Shown: positions 1 through 12,000, numbered from the stretch's first letter. The stretch is DNA of 28,106 nucleotides from Nephromyces sp. MM_2019 (GCA_015657535.1 JADHZB010001890.1:1-28106); one strand, 5' to 3'. Program-made: numbers and translations. Notes: a model not told the origin generated them from the sequence alone.

Positions 1-32
1 CTAAACCCTAAACCCTAAACCCTAAACCCTAA
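1..32. repeat. Telomere repeat array (CCCTAAA)n
   Basis: About four and a half copies of CCCTAAA (TTTAGGG on the other strand) occupy the first 32 bases, then unique sequence begins. The C-rich strand reads inward, as expected at the left end of a chromosome. Only a short stub is present, so the contig probably just reaches the true telomere. The unit is the Arabidopsis-type telomere, shared by plants, green algae and many alveolates. Confidence 0.93.
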
Positions 33-1457
33 TGCTGGGACCTTTACGAGTATGAGCGCTCTTTATTTAAGCCGTTTATCGCGTGGTACACTGCTTGTCA
101 TGGGACGCTTGATGTTCCCCTTTCGTATGGTTAGTTTTCCTTTTTTTTTGCTGAACGGCTAGCTTGTTTTGGTTGTAAGGCAGCTAACCCTATGTATTAG
201 ATATTTATTCACTGAGGAAGTTAAATTCTTGTAAATATTAAGACGGGATATAATCTCTTCATTTCAAGCGGAGGTGCAGTATTACGAGAATGCCCTGTGA
301 GGTGCTCTTGAGTTAGCATTTTCGAGGCATCTCTGCCTTTAAACATGCTCTTCGTCACTGTAATTTCCACAATTTTCTTATTCGAGTAGTTTTGTTTTAG
401 AGATGCACGATCTTCGCTTATACTGGCGTGGCTTTGAAAATGTGAATGAGAAATCTACATGAGAATCAGGGTGTCTCTCTAACTAGACATGCTTCGTGAC
501 AGCCAGACGAAACAGAGCCCCAATGATGCGGCAGGGAGGAGTTCAGAGATGCTTATAGGAGCACACATTTCCACTAATGTATGATCTCTTATATTGTTTT
601 CCCTCTACCCAGCATATCTACTGAACTTAAATTACCAGGTCTCCATTAAAGGTAGTACTGCACTTCTAGTGTGCACGCGTGAATCCGTAGCCTACTTAGC
701 TCTTGCGTGTGTTTATGTGAATATGTGTTTTATTTACTTGCAGGATTGGACTAGTTCTTTTCAATTATTGAATAAAAGTTTGATATCAGAAAAGACTTGA
801 GATTTTGACGAATTTCAATACAACTGGGTTTTTTCTCCATTCCAGGAGCGTTTCACACACATCTCTACGCTAAACCTCTGCTGTGCGAAGATGGCACTAC
901 TTTACAACCAAACACTTAGCAGCTTCCAGATATGGGTATTGATTATAGCAACACACACAAAACAAAGCAGTCCCCACTCACTATGACCCACCATCAAAAC
1001 ATGCTAAATGTCGCTATACCTATAAAATGCTATTCGATTCACCTGAAACAGTAGGTTGCCTGACACACACATACAGAAAAGCGCTATTCAATCCCAACAA
1101 CACCCAGCTTCAAGCTTTGATGAGGGCAAAAAATTAAATTGTGGAAGTTGTTACTATCAAGCAGTAACCTACATTTAAGGCCTTTACCCCCGCTTCTAAA
1201 ATTAGCAGAGCAGGGAAATCGACTTTTTTCCGAGCAATTTCTCTCGGAATACTAGAAACTGCAGCCTCTAAAAAACATCGTGTGCTCCGGAGTTCGAGAG
1301 AGAAGTCGGAGCATTTGGCGATTGTTGATAGTTTTAGTGTGTGTTGTGTAACTTAATGATGAAAGCGTTAAGTGAAAACTAAACCCGAACTACACACACA
1401 TATACTAGTCTTCATCGACTATCTCTGACTTTCTCTTTTGCCAATTCCAAGCTTCAG
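33..1457. other. Subtelomeric unique sequence, no convincing gene
   Basis: This stretch has mixed composition and no long open frame. One splice-like block is visible: a pyrimidine tract ending in AG near 615, a short open stretch, a GTAGTA donor at 651, a TG-rich stretch, and a TTACTTGCAG acceptor at 743. The frames do not join into more than a few codons, so I do not call a gene. Nothing else stands out. Confidence 0.5.
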
Positions 1458-1772
1458 AACCTGCTCCATCCCTGCTTCGGAGCAATTTGAGGAACTCTGT
1501 AGGGGAGTCGGGTGAGTGTTTGTATGTGTGTGTTTGTGTATGGGTTGGTGTGTGTGTATGTTTGTGAATTAGTAGTGGTGGTGCGGTTTTGTGCATGTAG
1601 TAGAGAGTTTGCAACGCCACCTGGTGTTTGGATGAGCTACGTCCATGAAGTTTGATGAGAAAGTGGTTGATCTGTGTGTGCGTATGTTAGATGCTTTCTC
1701 AGGATGAGTAGGTGGATGAGCTGCTCTCAGCTACACACTGGAACTAACCTGGGGATTGATAGAGCTTCCTAA
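1458..1772 (+). CDS. Candidate two-exon gene fragment (hypothetical)
   Basis: A pyrimidine-rich tract ending in AAGCTTCAG at 1457 is followed by 54 open bases and a GTGAGT donor at 1512. That donor opens a TG-rich stretch like the introns of the main genes. An acceptor TTTCTCAG at 1702 is followed by an exon that keeps the frame open and stops at 1770-1772. The first exon would read TCSIPASEQFEELCRGVG. No family is recognised and no upstream start exon was found. The support is splice signals, compatible phase and the TG-rich intron style only, so this may be chance. Confidence 0.2.
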
Positions 1773-2050
1773 CTTCTTGCTGTGTGCGAGAGGTATCGTG
1801 GAAGCTTTCAAGAGCTACTTTGTTACTGCAGTACGAAATATTCTCTCGGGACCCTGCATTAACCACCAGTCAAATAAGTGGAATAAGCTCGCGAAAAGAG
1901 TATACACGTGTGTATGTGTGGAGCGGGGGAAGCTGTGTGCTCGCAGTTCTTTGTGTGTGCGTGCTTTACGTTATGCGTATGCGTGTATTTCTTCGTGTCC
2001 TACTTCTGTAGAGATGATTTTTGATGATGAAAAAACAGAGAAACTCTTCT

Positions 2051-3188
2051 CTAGCCATAGCAAGCAATTTGAAACGCAAGAACATGGCTGTGCGTGTAGC
2101 CCCATACGCTAGACTTACATATAGTTCTTCTATTCAGATGCCCTACTATATCATAGACAAAGCGCATGGAACTTATCAATAGCAGCAAAGGCAATAGCAA
2201 AATTAGCAGCCAGCCATACTGATGATAATATTTCGAGTTGATGACTCTTGAGGGTAATAGCGGGAGCATAAACTCGTCCAAAATAATCATTCCCTTTGAT
2301 TGCTGTAGTGGAGGAGGAAAAAAATAATGTGTGTGTTTGTCTGCGTGACAACTGTAGGAAAAAAACGCATCGTTTGATGCGCAAGAGAAGATGTGTTGGT
2401 GAAGATAACTTTACAGAGAGAGAAAGCAGCACACACACTGATGGCTATGTGCATGTGTCAGAAGATGCATATGTGAGAGCACACATAAAGACACATATAT
2501 ATGTGCGAGCGGAGTTATATATGGATGAGGAAAAAGATACATGTAACAGCAAATATGAACTGAAATATACACACATAGATGCACACATGAAATATAGATC
2601 AAGACATTTGTACACAGACATACAGCAAAGTACGCACACACACATATACTTAAATATGAACACATATATACACACCTATACATATTAACACATACACACA
2701 CAGAGAAATGCATACGAACACGCACACTTATACACATACTTGCACAGGTACACACACATACGTAGAACTACACACATACACGCAGACGGACACACATGCA
2801 TGCATGTGGACACACACACGTGCACACGGACACATGCACGTGCACTATGACACAGATACACCAATACACAGACTACAGCATTACCAGTTCTTCAAGACTT
2901 GATTTAAGCAAATAATTCTGAATAAACAACAAAAGTTGTTTATTCAGGTATACTCCCAATGAAGGATAAAGCAGCACTGAAAAAATACAGAAAATGAGAA
3001 ATTGACTGTAGAAGGAATTTAAAAAGAAGGGACATGGATTAAGTTTCAGAAATTTCAGAAGAAGGAAAAGAAGTGAATCTTCCAACACACTAACAAAGAA
3101 GCAGAAAATCAAACGAAGTTTCAGAATTCTTCACAAAAAGGAAATCCTATCCCCCAACAACACACAGGCAGCTAGATAATGTCTGCAT
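2051..3188 (-). CDS. Candidate small minus-strand membrane protein gene, 3 exons
   Basis: Read on the minus strand, ATG at 3188-3186 starts a 23-base exon (MQTLSSC plus two bases) with a GTGTGT donor. A second exon, 3089-2885, follows a TTCTTTGTTAG acceptor and ends at a GTAATG donor. A third exon, 2302-2051, follows the strong acceptor TTTCCTCCTCCACTACAG and ends in TAG. Phases agree at both junctions, giving about 159 residues. The product would be hydrophobic, with one clear membrane-like segment (GWLLILLLPLLLLISS) and hydrophobic stretches in exon 2. The second intron is TG-rich on the minus strand, matching the sense-strand bias of the main genes. The third exon also holds a GTAAGT at 2118 that could be a further donor. 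The pyrimidine-rich strand makes chance open frames likely, so this is a hypothesis. No family is recognised. Confidence 0.28.
2430..2870 (-). repeat. CA-rich (plus) / TG-rich (minus) microsatellite tract
   Basis: Imperfect CACACATA-type repeats run for about 440 bases, in the opposite polarity to the tracts in the two main genes. If the minus-strand candidate gene is real, this is most of its second intron. Otherwise it is plain subtelomeric low-complexity DNA. Confidence 0.8.
2918..2947. repeat. Perfect 13-bp inverted repeat with AAAA loop
   Basis: The left arm CTGAATAAACAAC (2918-2930) and right arm GTTGTTTATTCAG (2935-2947) are exact reverse complements around a 4-base AAAA loop. The element lies inside the second exon of the candidate minus-strand gene. 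It could form a cruciform or RNA hairpin; its function is unknown. Confidence 0.85.
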
Positions 3189-3454
3189 CTTCAAAGAAAC
3201 TCGCCTTTATCTCTACTTATTGGGAAGGCAATATGAAATCGGGAATAGTTCCTCCTTCCCGCTAAAAACTTGGTGAATATGACTCCTTCCAAATATGAGA
3301 TTAAAGGACATGCACACACAAAAAACATACTATCTTCACGAAGGTAGGTAATTTCCGAGATGTTTTTGCCTAAAAATCTTCCCTTCAGCGAAGATAACGT
3401 GATGATTAAAAAGAATCAACTTATCAAAAGAGATTACACCTTCTAGAAACAGAT

Positions 3455-3960
3455 TTTGGCTATGTGTGTGTGTGTTTGTTCCTTATTGTGCATCTGTGTG
3501 GATGTGTGTGTCGTATTGTGCCCATATGGGTTCCGTATATGTGTCTTATTATGACTGTAATTGTGTCTATCCTTGTTATTGTGTGCGTGTGTATGTGCAT
3601 CTATCCTTCATATTATGGGCATGTGTGTGTGCGTGTGTATCCTTCTAATTGTGTGTGCATGTGTCTATCCTTCCGTGATTCCCTTGTGTGCGTCTGCATA
3701 TATGCTTCTTATTATGCCCAGGTGTATGTGTCTACCCTTCTTATTGTGTACGTGTGCGTGTCTATCCTTCTTTTTGTGTACGTGTGCGTGTCTATCCTTC
3801 TTATGGCGTTGTGTCTATCCTTCTTATTGTGTACGTGTGCGTGTCTATCGTTCTTATTGTGTGCGTGTTCGTGCCTATCCTTCTTATGGCGTGTGTGCGT
3901 CTATGTTTCTAATTATGCCCATGTGTATGCGTCTATGCTTCTCATGATACCCATTGGTGT
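3455..3960 (+). repeat. TG-rich minisatellite, about 30-bp units
   Basis: Degenerate units of the form GTGTCTATCCTTCTTATTGT plus a TGCGTG linker repeat across about 500 bases. The frames stay open through much of it only because the repeat lacks stop codons. It ends in CCATAG at 3969, a possible splice acceptor, so it may be an intron of the candidate gene that follows. Confidence 0.75.
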
Positions 3961-3969
3961 ATGCCATAG

Positions 3970-4439
3970 AGTTAGGAAATTTTCTAGAAATAGCTGTACA
4001 AATTCTACAACAGAGAAGGATGACAATTACAAAAAAAATTTAAGAACAGCAGAAAATAACAGAATAAAATTAAAGGATGGACAGAGCACTACTAAAGATT
4101 CCACTCTTTTCATCAAACCTGAAATAGTGAGTGAAGCTGCAATGAAGATAAGAACGAAGCACGCAAGTTTCCAAGTGCCTGAGAAAAAACCAAAGAATTT
4201 TTCCCGACGCCTCATCTTCGTAGATAGGAGGCGATATAATGTGAGAAAAGGAAGGAGAAAGAGAAGGAGAAGAAGAAAAACACGAAGAAGCAAAAGAATA
4301 GGGAGAAAAACATGAAAAACTGGAAGAAGAAGAAGAAGAAGAAGAAGAAGAAGAAGAAAATGCAACCAAAAAGGACTGGAGTGACACCGAAGAAATATCT
4401 CAATTTTTGGTGACAACAAGGCGAGGAGGTCTACTTTAA
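3970..4439 (+). CDS. Candidate 3' exons of a Lys/Glu-rich protein (hypothetical)
   Basis: After a CCATAG acceptor at 3969, a 271-base stretch is open and reads as a charged, coding-like sequence up to a GTGAGA donor at 4241. A second exon from 4302 (after AATAG) continues in phase and runs through the GAA tract as poly-Glu. It then reads NATKKDWSDTEEISQFLV and stops at 4437-4439. The proposed 61-base intron is purine-rich and lacks a pyrimidine tract, unlike introns elsewhere here. Unspliced, the frame instead ends at 4313-4315 in an Arg-rich tail. I found no start exon. It may be a gene end, a decayed gene or chance; no family is recognised. Confidence 0.22.
4323..4358 (+). repeat. (GAA)12 trinucleotide run
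   Basis: Twelve uninterrupted GAA units on the plus strand, within a longer purine-rich stretch from about 4240. Confidence 0.95.
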
Positions 4440-5104
4440 AAAATCTTTTAGAAGTTGATTAATAATTTTAATTTTCTTTTGAAAATGCTAATCAGCAAAA
4501 ACGTCAGAAAAAGACTGTTTTGCTTCAAAAAAAAAGCTTTGTTACAAAAGCTGCTGTTTCTCCGGTGGCGAGTACGATGTGGTGTGTGTGTGCATGCAGG
4601 TAGACAATGCGTGTGTGCGGTGGGTTGGGGAGGCTTAGTTGGTGTTGCTGTTTGTGTTCGTCTGCATGCGCGGCGGGTTGGGAGGTTTCGCTGGTGTTGC
4701 TCTGTGGGTTGGTAAGTCTTGGAGAACGGGGATGTCTATGCATGTACTTGTCCGCGCGTGTGCTTAAGTGGGATTATTATGTTCTGGAGCCACTATATTA
4801 TCTTCGTGTAAAGCAAATGAATTACTTCCCAATTTCTAGAATTACTAGAAGTCGGGATGCTTTACTTGCTCATTTTTCATCATTGCTGACTCGCCATGGT
4901 TCTTTACGCTTATCATGAAGTTTTAGTGGTATATTTCTGCAGCTTTGCTATAAGTTCATGCCTCTCCTCCCTCTCATTGTTTAACTCCCTCTTCATTTTC
5001 TCCTTGCTTCTTTTTCATATGAGAATTTGGTATATGCTAGTGTAATTTGAGGCGCTTTTTTACCGGATTTTCGATTTTGTATCTTTTCAATTCTCGAGGC
5101 TTCA
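4440..5104 (+). promoter_or_regulatory. Upstream region of the long secretory-protein gene
   Basis: This 665-base stretch precedes the start of the long gene. It contains an imperfect 53-base-spaced duplication (about 4617-4656 and 4670-4709), each copy with a GGGTTGGG core followed by GGTGTTGCT. After that come T-rich and pyrimidine-rich stretches up to the ATG at 5105. No TATA box or defined promoter element can be assigned. It presumably contains the promoter and 5' UTR, which is inferred from position only. Confidence 0.4.
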
Positions 5105-6046
5105 ATGTTGAGGTACACTCTTCGGAGGCCCTCCTTAGCGAGTGGACTCCCAGCTGGGATGTTTCTACTTTTTGCTTTTTTGACACTTTTTTCGTTATGT
5201 GAAGTAGGGAAAGCCATAAAGTTAGGGACATTCGAATTAGGTGAGTTGTTGAGGCTTTTTTTATTCTTTTTATTATGTCTTTTTGATGTCGTTTGGGTGT
5301 TGCTGAACTTTTTTTGTAGCTTTTTTACTATTTTCTTCCTTTTTTTTCGAATTGTTTTGTTTGTTTTATCTTTGACAATATGTGGCAGGAGTCTTTGCTT
5401 TAGTATTCACAGAGCTATTGCAATATTTTTGTGTGTTTTTTTCAGGTACAGCCAAATTCCCTCGCGAATATAAGGGACAGAATGTTGAGGAGCTAGCGAG
5501 TAAGGGCTTGTTGGAAAGTAAGTGAGTTTGTGTTTGGGGATGCTACTGATCAGGGTGTGTGTGGAGGGATGCTTACCCAGATTATATGTGTGTGGGATAT
5601 CTTATCAACTTCATGTATGCTTGGTCCTGCTTTCCTGGAAGAATCTGCAGCTGGGAAGCAGGGATTGTGCATGATGCATTCCTTTTTTGCTTGATTCGCT
5701 GGAGTGTTTTTTGCTGTCTGTTTAGCATGTATGTATGTGTTTCCCACTCTGTGTGTTTTCTTATCTTTCTTGTATGTTTGCTGCTCACTCTCTCTACTTC
5801 TCTGAACCTTCTTCTCACGGTTTGTGTGTATCCCCAGCTCTTTGTTTCTCTCAATCTTTCGCTTTATAGTGTGTGAATATATAGTTAATGAGCATGCACA
5901 TGTGCTTTTATCCTGTTCAGATGCAATATGCAGTCCTCTTTATACGACAATCGATGAATCTAGCATACAGTATGCAGATGCTGGAGTTGTTGGCATACTG
6001 TTTGGGATACCATCGCGTTTTGATGTTTCTGATGATAAGTCTATTG
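5105..6046 (+). CDS. Exons 1-3 of the long gene: signal peptide and N-terminal segment
   Basis: Exon 1 (5105-5240) carries the signal peptide and ends in a GTGAGT donor. Exon 2 (5446-5517, after TTTTTTTCAG) and exon 3 (5921-6046, after TCCTGTTCAG) add about 66 residues, including GTAKFPREYKGQNVEEL and DAGVVGILFGIPSRFD. All three junctions are phase 1. The ATG at 5105 was chosen because it is the first in frame before the basic-hydrophobic signal and because the exon ends in phase with exon 2. An upstream non-coding exon cannot be excluded. Confidence 0.72.
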
Positions 6047-9000
6047 GTGAGAAATCCTTTATTTTGATAGTAAAATGCTGTTTTTGGTGGTAGTCTTCGG
6101 TTTGGAGTGTTGCGAGTGAAGATGGTATGTCTTGTTTGCTAGGGAAGACAGCTTAAATATTTTGAGAACGTTTATCAGGATGTTTCTGTATTTAGAATAT
6201 GTCTGTGTATCTGTGTGTGCCTCTGTGTCTGTGTGTACCTCTGTGTCTGTGTGTGTGTTTCATCTTTATCCTATTGTTTGTTGTGTCTGTGTATGTATAC
6301 TTGCTGTGGTGTATGTGTATCTGTGTGTCTGTGTATCTGTGTGTGTGTCTCTTCTTTATCGTCTTGTTGGTTGTCTGTGTATGTATGCTTACTGTGGTGT
6401 TTGTGTGCCTGTGTGTCTGTGTGTGTGTCTCTTCTTTATCGTCTTGTTGGTTGTGTCTGTGTATGTACGCTTGCTGTGGTGTATGTTTGCCTGTGTGTCT
6501 GTGTGTCTGTGTGTCTGTGTGTCTGTGTGTCTGTGTGTATGTGTGTCTGTGTGTCTGTGTGCCTGTGTGCCTGTGCGCCTGTGTGTCCGTGTGTCTGTGT
6601 GCCTTTGTGTCTGTGTGTGTGTGTGTGTCTGTGTGTGTGTGTCTGTGTGTCTATGTGTCTGTGTGTCTGTGTGTCTGTGTGTCTGTGTGTCTGTGTGTCT
6701 GTGTGTTTGTGTGTCTGTGTGTGTGTGTGTCTGTGTGTCTGTGTGTGTGTCTCTTCTTTATCCTCTTGTTGGCTGTGTCTGTGTATGCATGCTTGCTGTG
6801 GTGTATGTGTGCCTTTGTGTATGTATGTTTACTGTGGTGTTTGTGTGCCTGTGTGTCTGTGTGTCTGTGTGTGTGTATCTTCTTTATCGTCTTGTTGGTT
6901 GTGTCTGTGTATGTCTCTTCTTTATCATCTTGTTGGTTGTGTGTGTGTATGTATACTTACTGTGGTGTATGTGTGCCTCTGTGTATGTATACTCCCTGTG
7001 GTGTCTCTGCCTCTTTGTATGTCTGCTTGCTGTGGGGTATGTGTGTCTGTGTGTCTGTGTGTGTGTATCTTCTTTATCGTCTTGTTGGCTGTGTCTGTGT
7101 ATGTATACTTACTGTGGTGTATGTGTGTATCTGTGTATGTATGCTTACTGTGGTGTTTGTGTGCCTGTGTGTCTGTGTGTGTGTCTCTTCTTTATCGTCT
7201 TGTTGGTTGTGTCTGTGTGTGCCTGTGTGTCTGTGTGTGTGTATCTTCTTTATCGTCTTGTTGGTTGTGTGCGTGTACGCTTGCTGTGGTGTATGTGTGT
7301 CTGTGTGCCTGTGTGTCTGTGTGTGTCTCTTCTTTATCCTCTTGTTGGCTGTGTGCCTGTGTATATGTGCGAGTTGGGTCTGTTGGATGTCTTTTTGAGC
7401 CTCTCCTTTTCTCGTTGCTTACGCATGTGAACGTTCCTGCTCTTATCTTCCACGATATTTCCTGCAAACCTCCCCAAGTCTGCTCTATTTGATGCATCTG
7501 TACCCGCCCCCAACTCCCCAGGCTATCATGGCGCCTACGTCTTGACGGATACCAGCGGACAGAGTAAGATTTGCGCGACGCCAATTCTCTACTCTGCAGT
7601 AAACAATGGATATGCAGACGAAGTGATTGCCTCCAAGGACATCCCGGAACATTGCCGCTCCAACCTCGAGGACACAGACTCTCCAATGTCCTATGAACAA
7701 CAAGGGGCATACTCTTCCCTCAGACCCACCCCCTTACTCTCCCAGGAAAGCCACTCCTCCAGTGTCTCAGGTCCTTCTCAGCAGCCACATTCTCCCGATA
7801 ATCAGGGAGCAGCTAGTAATTCAGAAGAAAAGGGAGAAGGTGTCTCATCTTCAGGACAGTTTGTATTGCTTAACATGCTACTTGATGGGCGTTTCGCTGA
7901 GTTCAACGTGATGAACATGGCAGCTTTAGTTAATGAGTCACCCAGTAAGCCTTCACTCTACTGTACGAATTTCACTCCCTCTGATGAGTTTATGTTATAC
8001 ATTCCTTCGGTGGGTATTAGGAGGGTGTCAGATGTCAATATTAATTTCAATGTGGAATCTTATATATCGGTGAAGCGTGATGATGGGGTCAGTACGATCA
8101 GGCCAGTAGCTGTTGTGAACCCAGTACAACGTAATGCTGACCACGTTTCATTATTACCTCGCTGGAGGGGTTCTCGATTGGGCATTAATTATGGGGTATA
8201 TGAGAATGAGTGGAGTCGGGACCCTGGAAGCTCGGATGATATGGAATCGAATAATAGCTCTCCTGAATATGAACCACCTTCCCCATACACGGATAGGTTG
8301 GAGACGGAAGAACATGATAGTGGGTCGGAAGTCCTTTCTATTGTGTTTGAGGATAGCGATCTTGAGCTCCTAGAAAACCAGATGAGGCCCCTGGATATAG
8401 GAATGTTGTCCGGAAGCGAGGAAAGTATATCAAGAACCTTAGAAGACTCCCCTAGCGTCAACGATGTTGTGACGTCAATTACAATCCCATCAAACCCCCA
8501 AGGCCTCTCGGATACCGACACCGATAGCAACGCTAGCACTACTGGCAGCACCCTCACCAGGTACTTAAGCGATAATAACTCCTCCGGCGACAGCAACGAT
8601 GCACCAAACAGCCAACATTCACATCCCTCCATCACGGACGGGGGCAATGTGCCCCCGTCATCTTCTCACCAGCCCTTAGTCGTCCGCCTTGTCTCAGTTA
8701 ACGGATTACAGCGATCTCCCTCCGTCATCGCCCTACCATACTTCCGCAGGTTACCTTCTCGTATCCAAACCTCCAACCTTGCACCAAGCTCCCGAAACGT
8801 CCAAACCCCCAGCACCGAGAACGAGAGCCTCACACTACAAGATGACGTCAATTATACGCACATCAATCAAGACAGATTCAGCCATCACGCCCCTATCCCC
8901 TCCGATGTCTCTTTATTGAACCCAATTGTGGCCCGGATGGACTCTCAAGGCAACACCATATCCTATACCTCCGGCTCCTATGATGTCGATTCATCGATTT

Positions 9001-12000
9001 CTTACTCAAGCCTGGAAGATCCATGCATGGAATTTACAGGTAACTACCACGGAATGACCAATGGACATTTAAGCTTTTTGAAATGCCCCTCCTATTATTC
9101 CGTCTTCAGTGATAATATGGTGGAATATTTCTTAAAGTATGCCAGTATGTACGATGTGAGGAAGTTTCTCTTGAGTTTGCCAGATTGTGAGGGAGATACG
9201 CTAGAAGCAAGCCGAGAAAACGTCGAATTCCTCTGTCTTCGCGCCTTCCTCAGCTTTGCTGACTGCGACGTAGAGGAGCATCTCTTACGCGATTATGCTG
9301 CACCTCAAAAAATATTGGATGAAGTCCTGAGTAGGTCAAAGGCACCTCAATTGTATGTTATGGATGTATTACGATCCTATCTGTCGCCTATTGATCCTGA
9401 AGGAAATAAAGGTGAAGTCCGCGCTAAAGCGAAAGAGAGTATATTGTTTCATGAGTGGCTGGACTTTATCAATAAGCCAGAGATTCGCTGTCAACTTGAT
9501 GTGGAGCCTAACAATGAGAGCGGTATTAAGGATGTGTTTTCTAGCGATTATCTGAGAAGAAGGAAGGAGTTTATTGAATTAGAGAATGCGCAGAGCCTGG
9601 CGGTTAACTATATGTTTAAGAATCCTCACTTTGATAATTTTTTTGAGACTCACTGGAACAATTTAATAGGTGAGTGAGGGGGTGTTTGGTGGTTCAGTTA
9701 TGGTGTTGTGATTTAAGGAGGTTTTGGTGTGTAGGTGGGTGGTTGTGTCAATATGTGTGTTGATGTGTGGATGGGGGTGCTTTAGCATCTTGGTGTAGGT
9801 GGGTTTCGGTCTGAGTATACGTTGTGAGGCCTCTCTGAGCTGGTAGGATGGACGTGCGGAGTAGGTGAAGATGTCCTGAGCTTTTGCGATTTTCTGTGTG
9901 GTGTGCGGGGTTTTGGGACCTCCGGGGAGAGTTTAGAGCATTTCATGTTTAGAGTTGTCTGTGCGTGTGTGGCGTTTGCTTTGTGTGTGTGAGAGAGAAC
10001 ATCTGGTGAGAACCTTCCCATGTCTTAAAGTGTTTTAGAGTTGCAAGCCTCTTTGAGTTTATTAATTTAACTCTTGATTGTTATGGATCTCACTTTGATT
10101 GCAAGCCATCTCTCTGTTCATACATGGAACAATCCTGCAACCCTCACCACCTTACCTAATCAACGTCCTCGCAACATCTCAACCTCATATGAGCGGCTGA
10201 ATGGCTAAGCAAATAAGCCGTTCACAGCTTTCTAAGCCCGTAGCTAAGTGTTCCCCCCACCACTCCCCTAAGCCCACTAAACCACATATCTAACATTCCC
10301 CCCAACACCCCATCCCCCCTCAGCTTCAGGCGGGTACAATAAGTTCGACAGTAATATACTAATGGAAATGTCTCAAACTATGAGAGGCACTATAATCTAC
10401 ATCTTCGGCGGATTTCGACTGAGGATTCTCCTGAATGATGAGGCGTTTTATTATGACATGGAGCAGGGCTCCGTCTTTACACCTTCAGACCACGGTGAGC
10501 TGAGGGATATTCTCGGCTCGGATATATCAGTTGCAGAGAAGATCCAAGCTGTTCAGAAATTACCTGACGATTTGCAGGTATACTTCATAGAGAATATAAT
10601 TGGATTGGATCAGGCTTTAGAGATCTTCATCTGCTTAGTTGCAGGCCTTGAGCAATGCACACCGACTATGCTTTACTCTATGCTTTCCTTCGAAACGCTA
10701 GTTGATGCTTTCCTTATGGAAGAATTTCTAGTTGATGATATTAATTACTTTGCCTTCAAAGAAGGGGTTCCAGAGTGGCTTTCAGATTTTGCTAATAGCA
10801 CCTTCAAACACCCGATAGAAGGTGAAGACGAGCTCTCTTATAGCTACAATGGGAGGTTGCTGGAGATCGAGCGCAAATTTGATGGAGGTGGAGTTCGTCT
10901 GCCGATGAATATACATGCAGAGCCCTTACTAGGTGTACCGTTGCCAACCCTTAATATAGGGGGTCGGATTGTAACAGGTGATGAGGGTGGTTTGTGTGTA
11001 TATGTTTGTATGTGTGTGTGTTTGTGTGTGTTTGTGTGTGTTTGGATGTTTTTCTGTGTGTGTTTGTGTGTGTTTGGATGTTTTTCTGTGTGTGTTTGCG
11101 TGTGTTTCTGTGTGTGTTTGCGTGTGTTTCTGTGTGTGTTTGCGTGTGTTTCTGTGTGTGTTTGCGTGTGTTTCTGTGTGTGTTTGGATGTGTTTGTGTG
11201 TGTTTGGATGTGTTTGTGTGTGTTTGGATGTGTTTCTGTGTGTGTTTGGATGTGTTTCTGTGTGTGTATGGGTGTGTTTGGATGTGTTTCTGTATATCTG
11301 TGTGTGAATAATCATTGTGTGTGTGTGTGTGCGTGTGTGTGTGTGATTGGCCTGTGTGTGAATAATCATTGTGTGTGAATGTCCTTTATATGAATGGTGT
11401 TTGTGTTATATTTGTGTGTGCAAGCTGAAGATACTTCTTTGTAAGAGGAGCCATTTCCTCTCGTATAAATTCGCCATCACATATGAAACTCGATGAGAAT
11501 CCGGTGTATTACACACTAAACCCCTTCCCTCCTATATATGTATGTATGTGTGTGCATGTTTTGTGTTTTTATCTGTGTATATATTCTATCTACGTTGAGT
11601 AGCTGATCATATGAACTCGGCTACTTGATTTTGGATATAGTTATACAATAGAGATAGACGCTACTACTGCTACTATTTCGACCCCTCCACGCTATGTACG
11701 TACACTTGAACCTCTCTTCGTTTCCTATAGGCGAAGTGACACCGAGTCCTCCCCAGTTTACAGTTGAATATGAAGATACAAGTTGGGGTACCCCAATCGC
11801 ACAGAGAGAGAGATATCTTGTTCAAGACTCTGATGATGAAGATTCCAATTTATCGCAGCTTCCCAGTAATGAAGCTGCCACGTCTCAAAATGAAGATTCT
11901 TCTGTGTTAGAGGCTACACATCAGCGTGTATCTATGCATTCTGAACATGTTGATATGGATCAAAATGTCAGTCCTTTGACGTCATCTTCTGGAAGTGGAA

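Noticed and set aside
744..800. Small exon reading DWTSSFQLLNKSLISEKT after a TTACTTGCAG acceptor
   Set aside because: The candidate upstream exon ends in the wrong phase and nothing longer can be assembled.
3464..3968. N-terminal Cys/Val/Leu-rich part of a 283-codon frame
   Set aside because: It is TG minisatellite read through; only the part after the 3969 acceptor looks coding.
6132..7492. Three overlapping plus-strand frames of about 400 Cys/Val/Leu-rich residues each
   Set aside because: They are by-products of a CTGTGTGT repeat without stop codons, all three frames are equally open, and the region is bounded by a clean donor (6047) and acceptor (7521) that join flanking exons in phase.
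10978..11378. Continuation of exon 5 into a TG-rich open frame
   Set aside because: Composition changes abruptly at a GTGATG donor, and the exon joins 11731 in phase 1. The tail is pure TG repeat.
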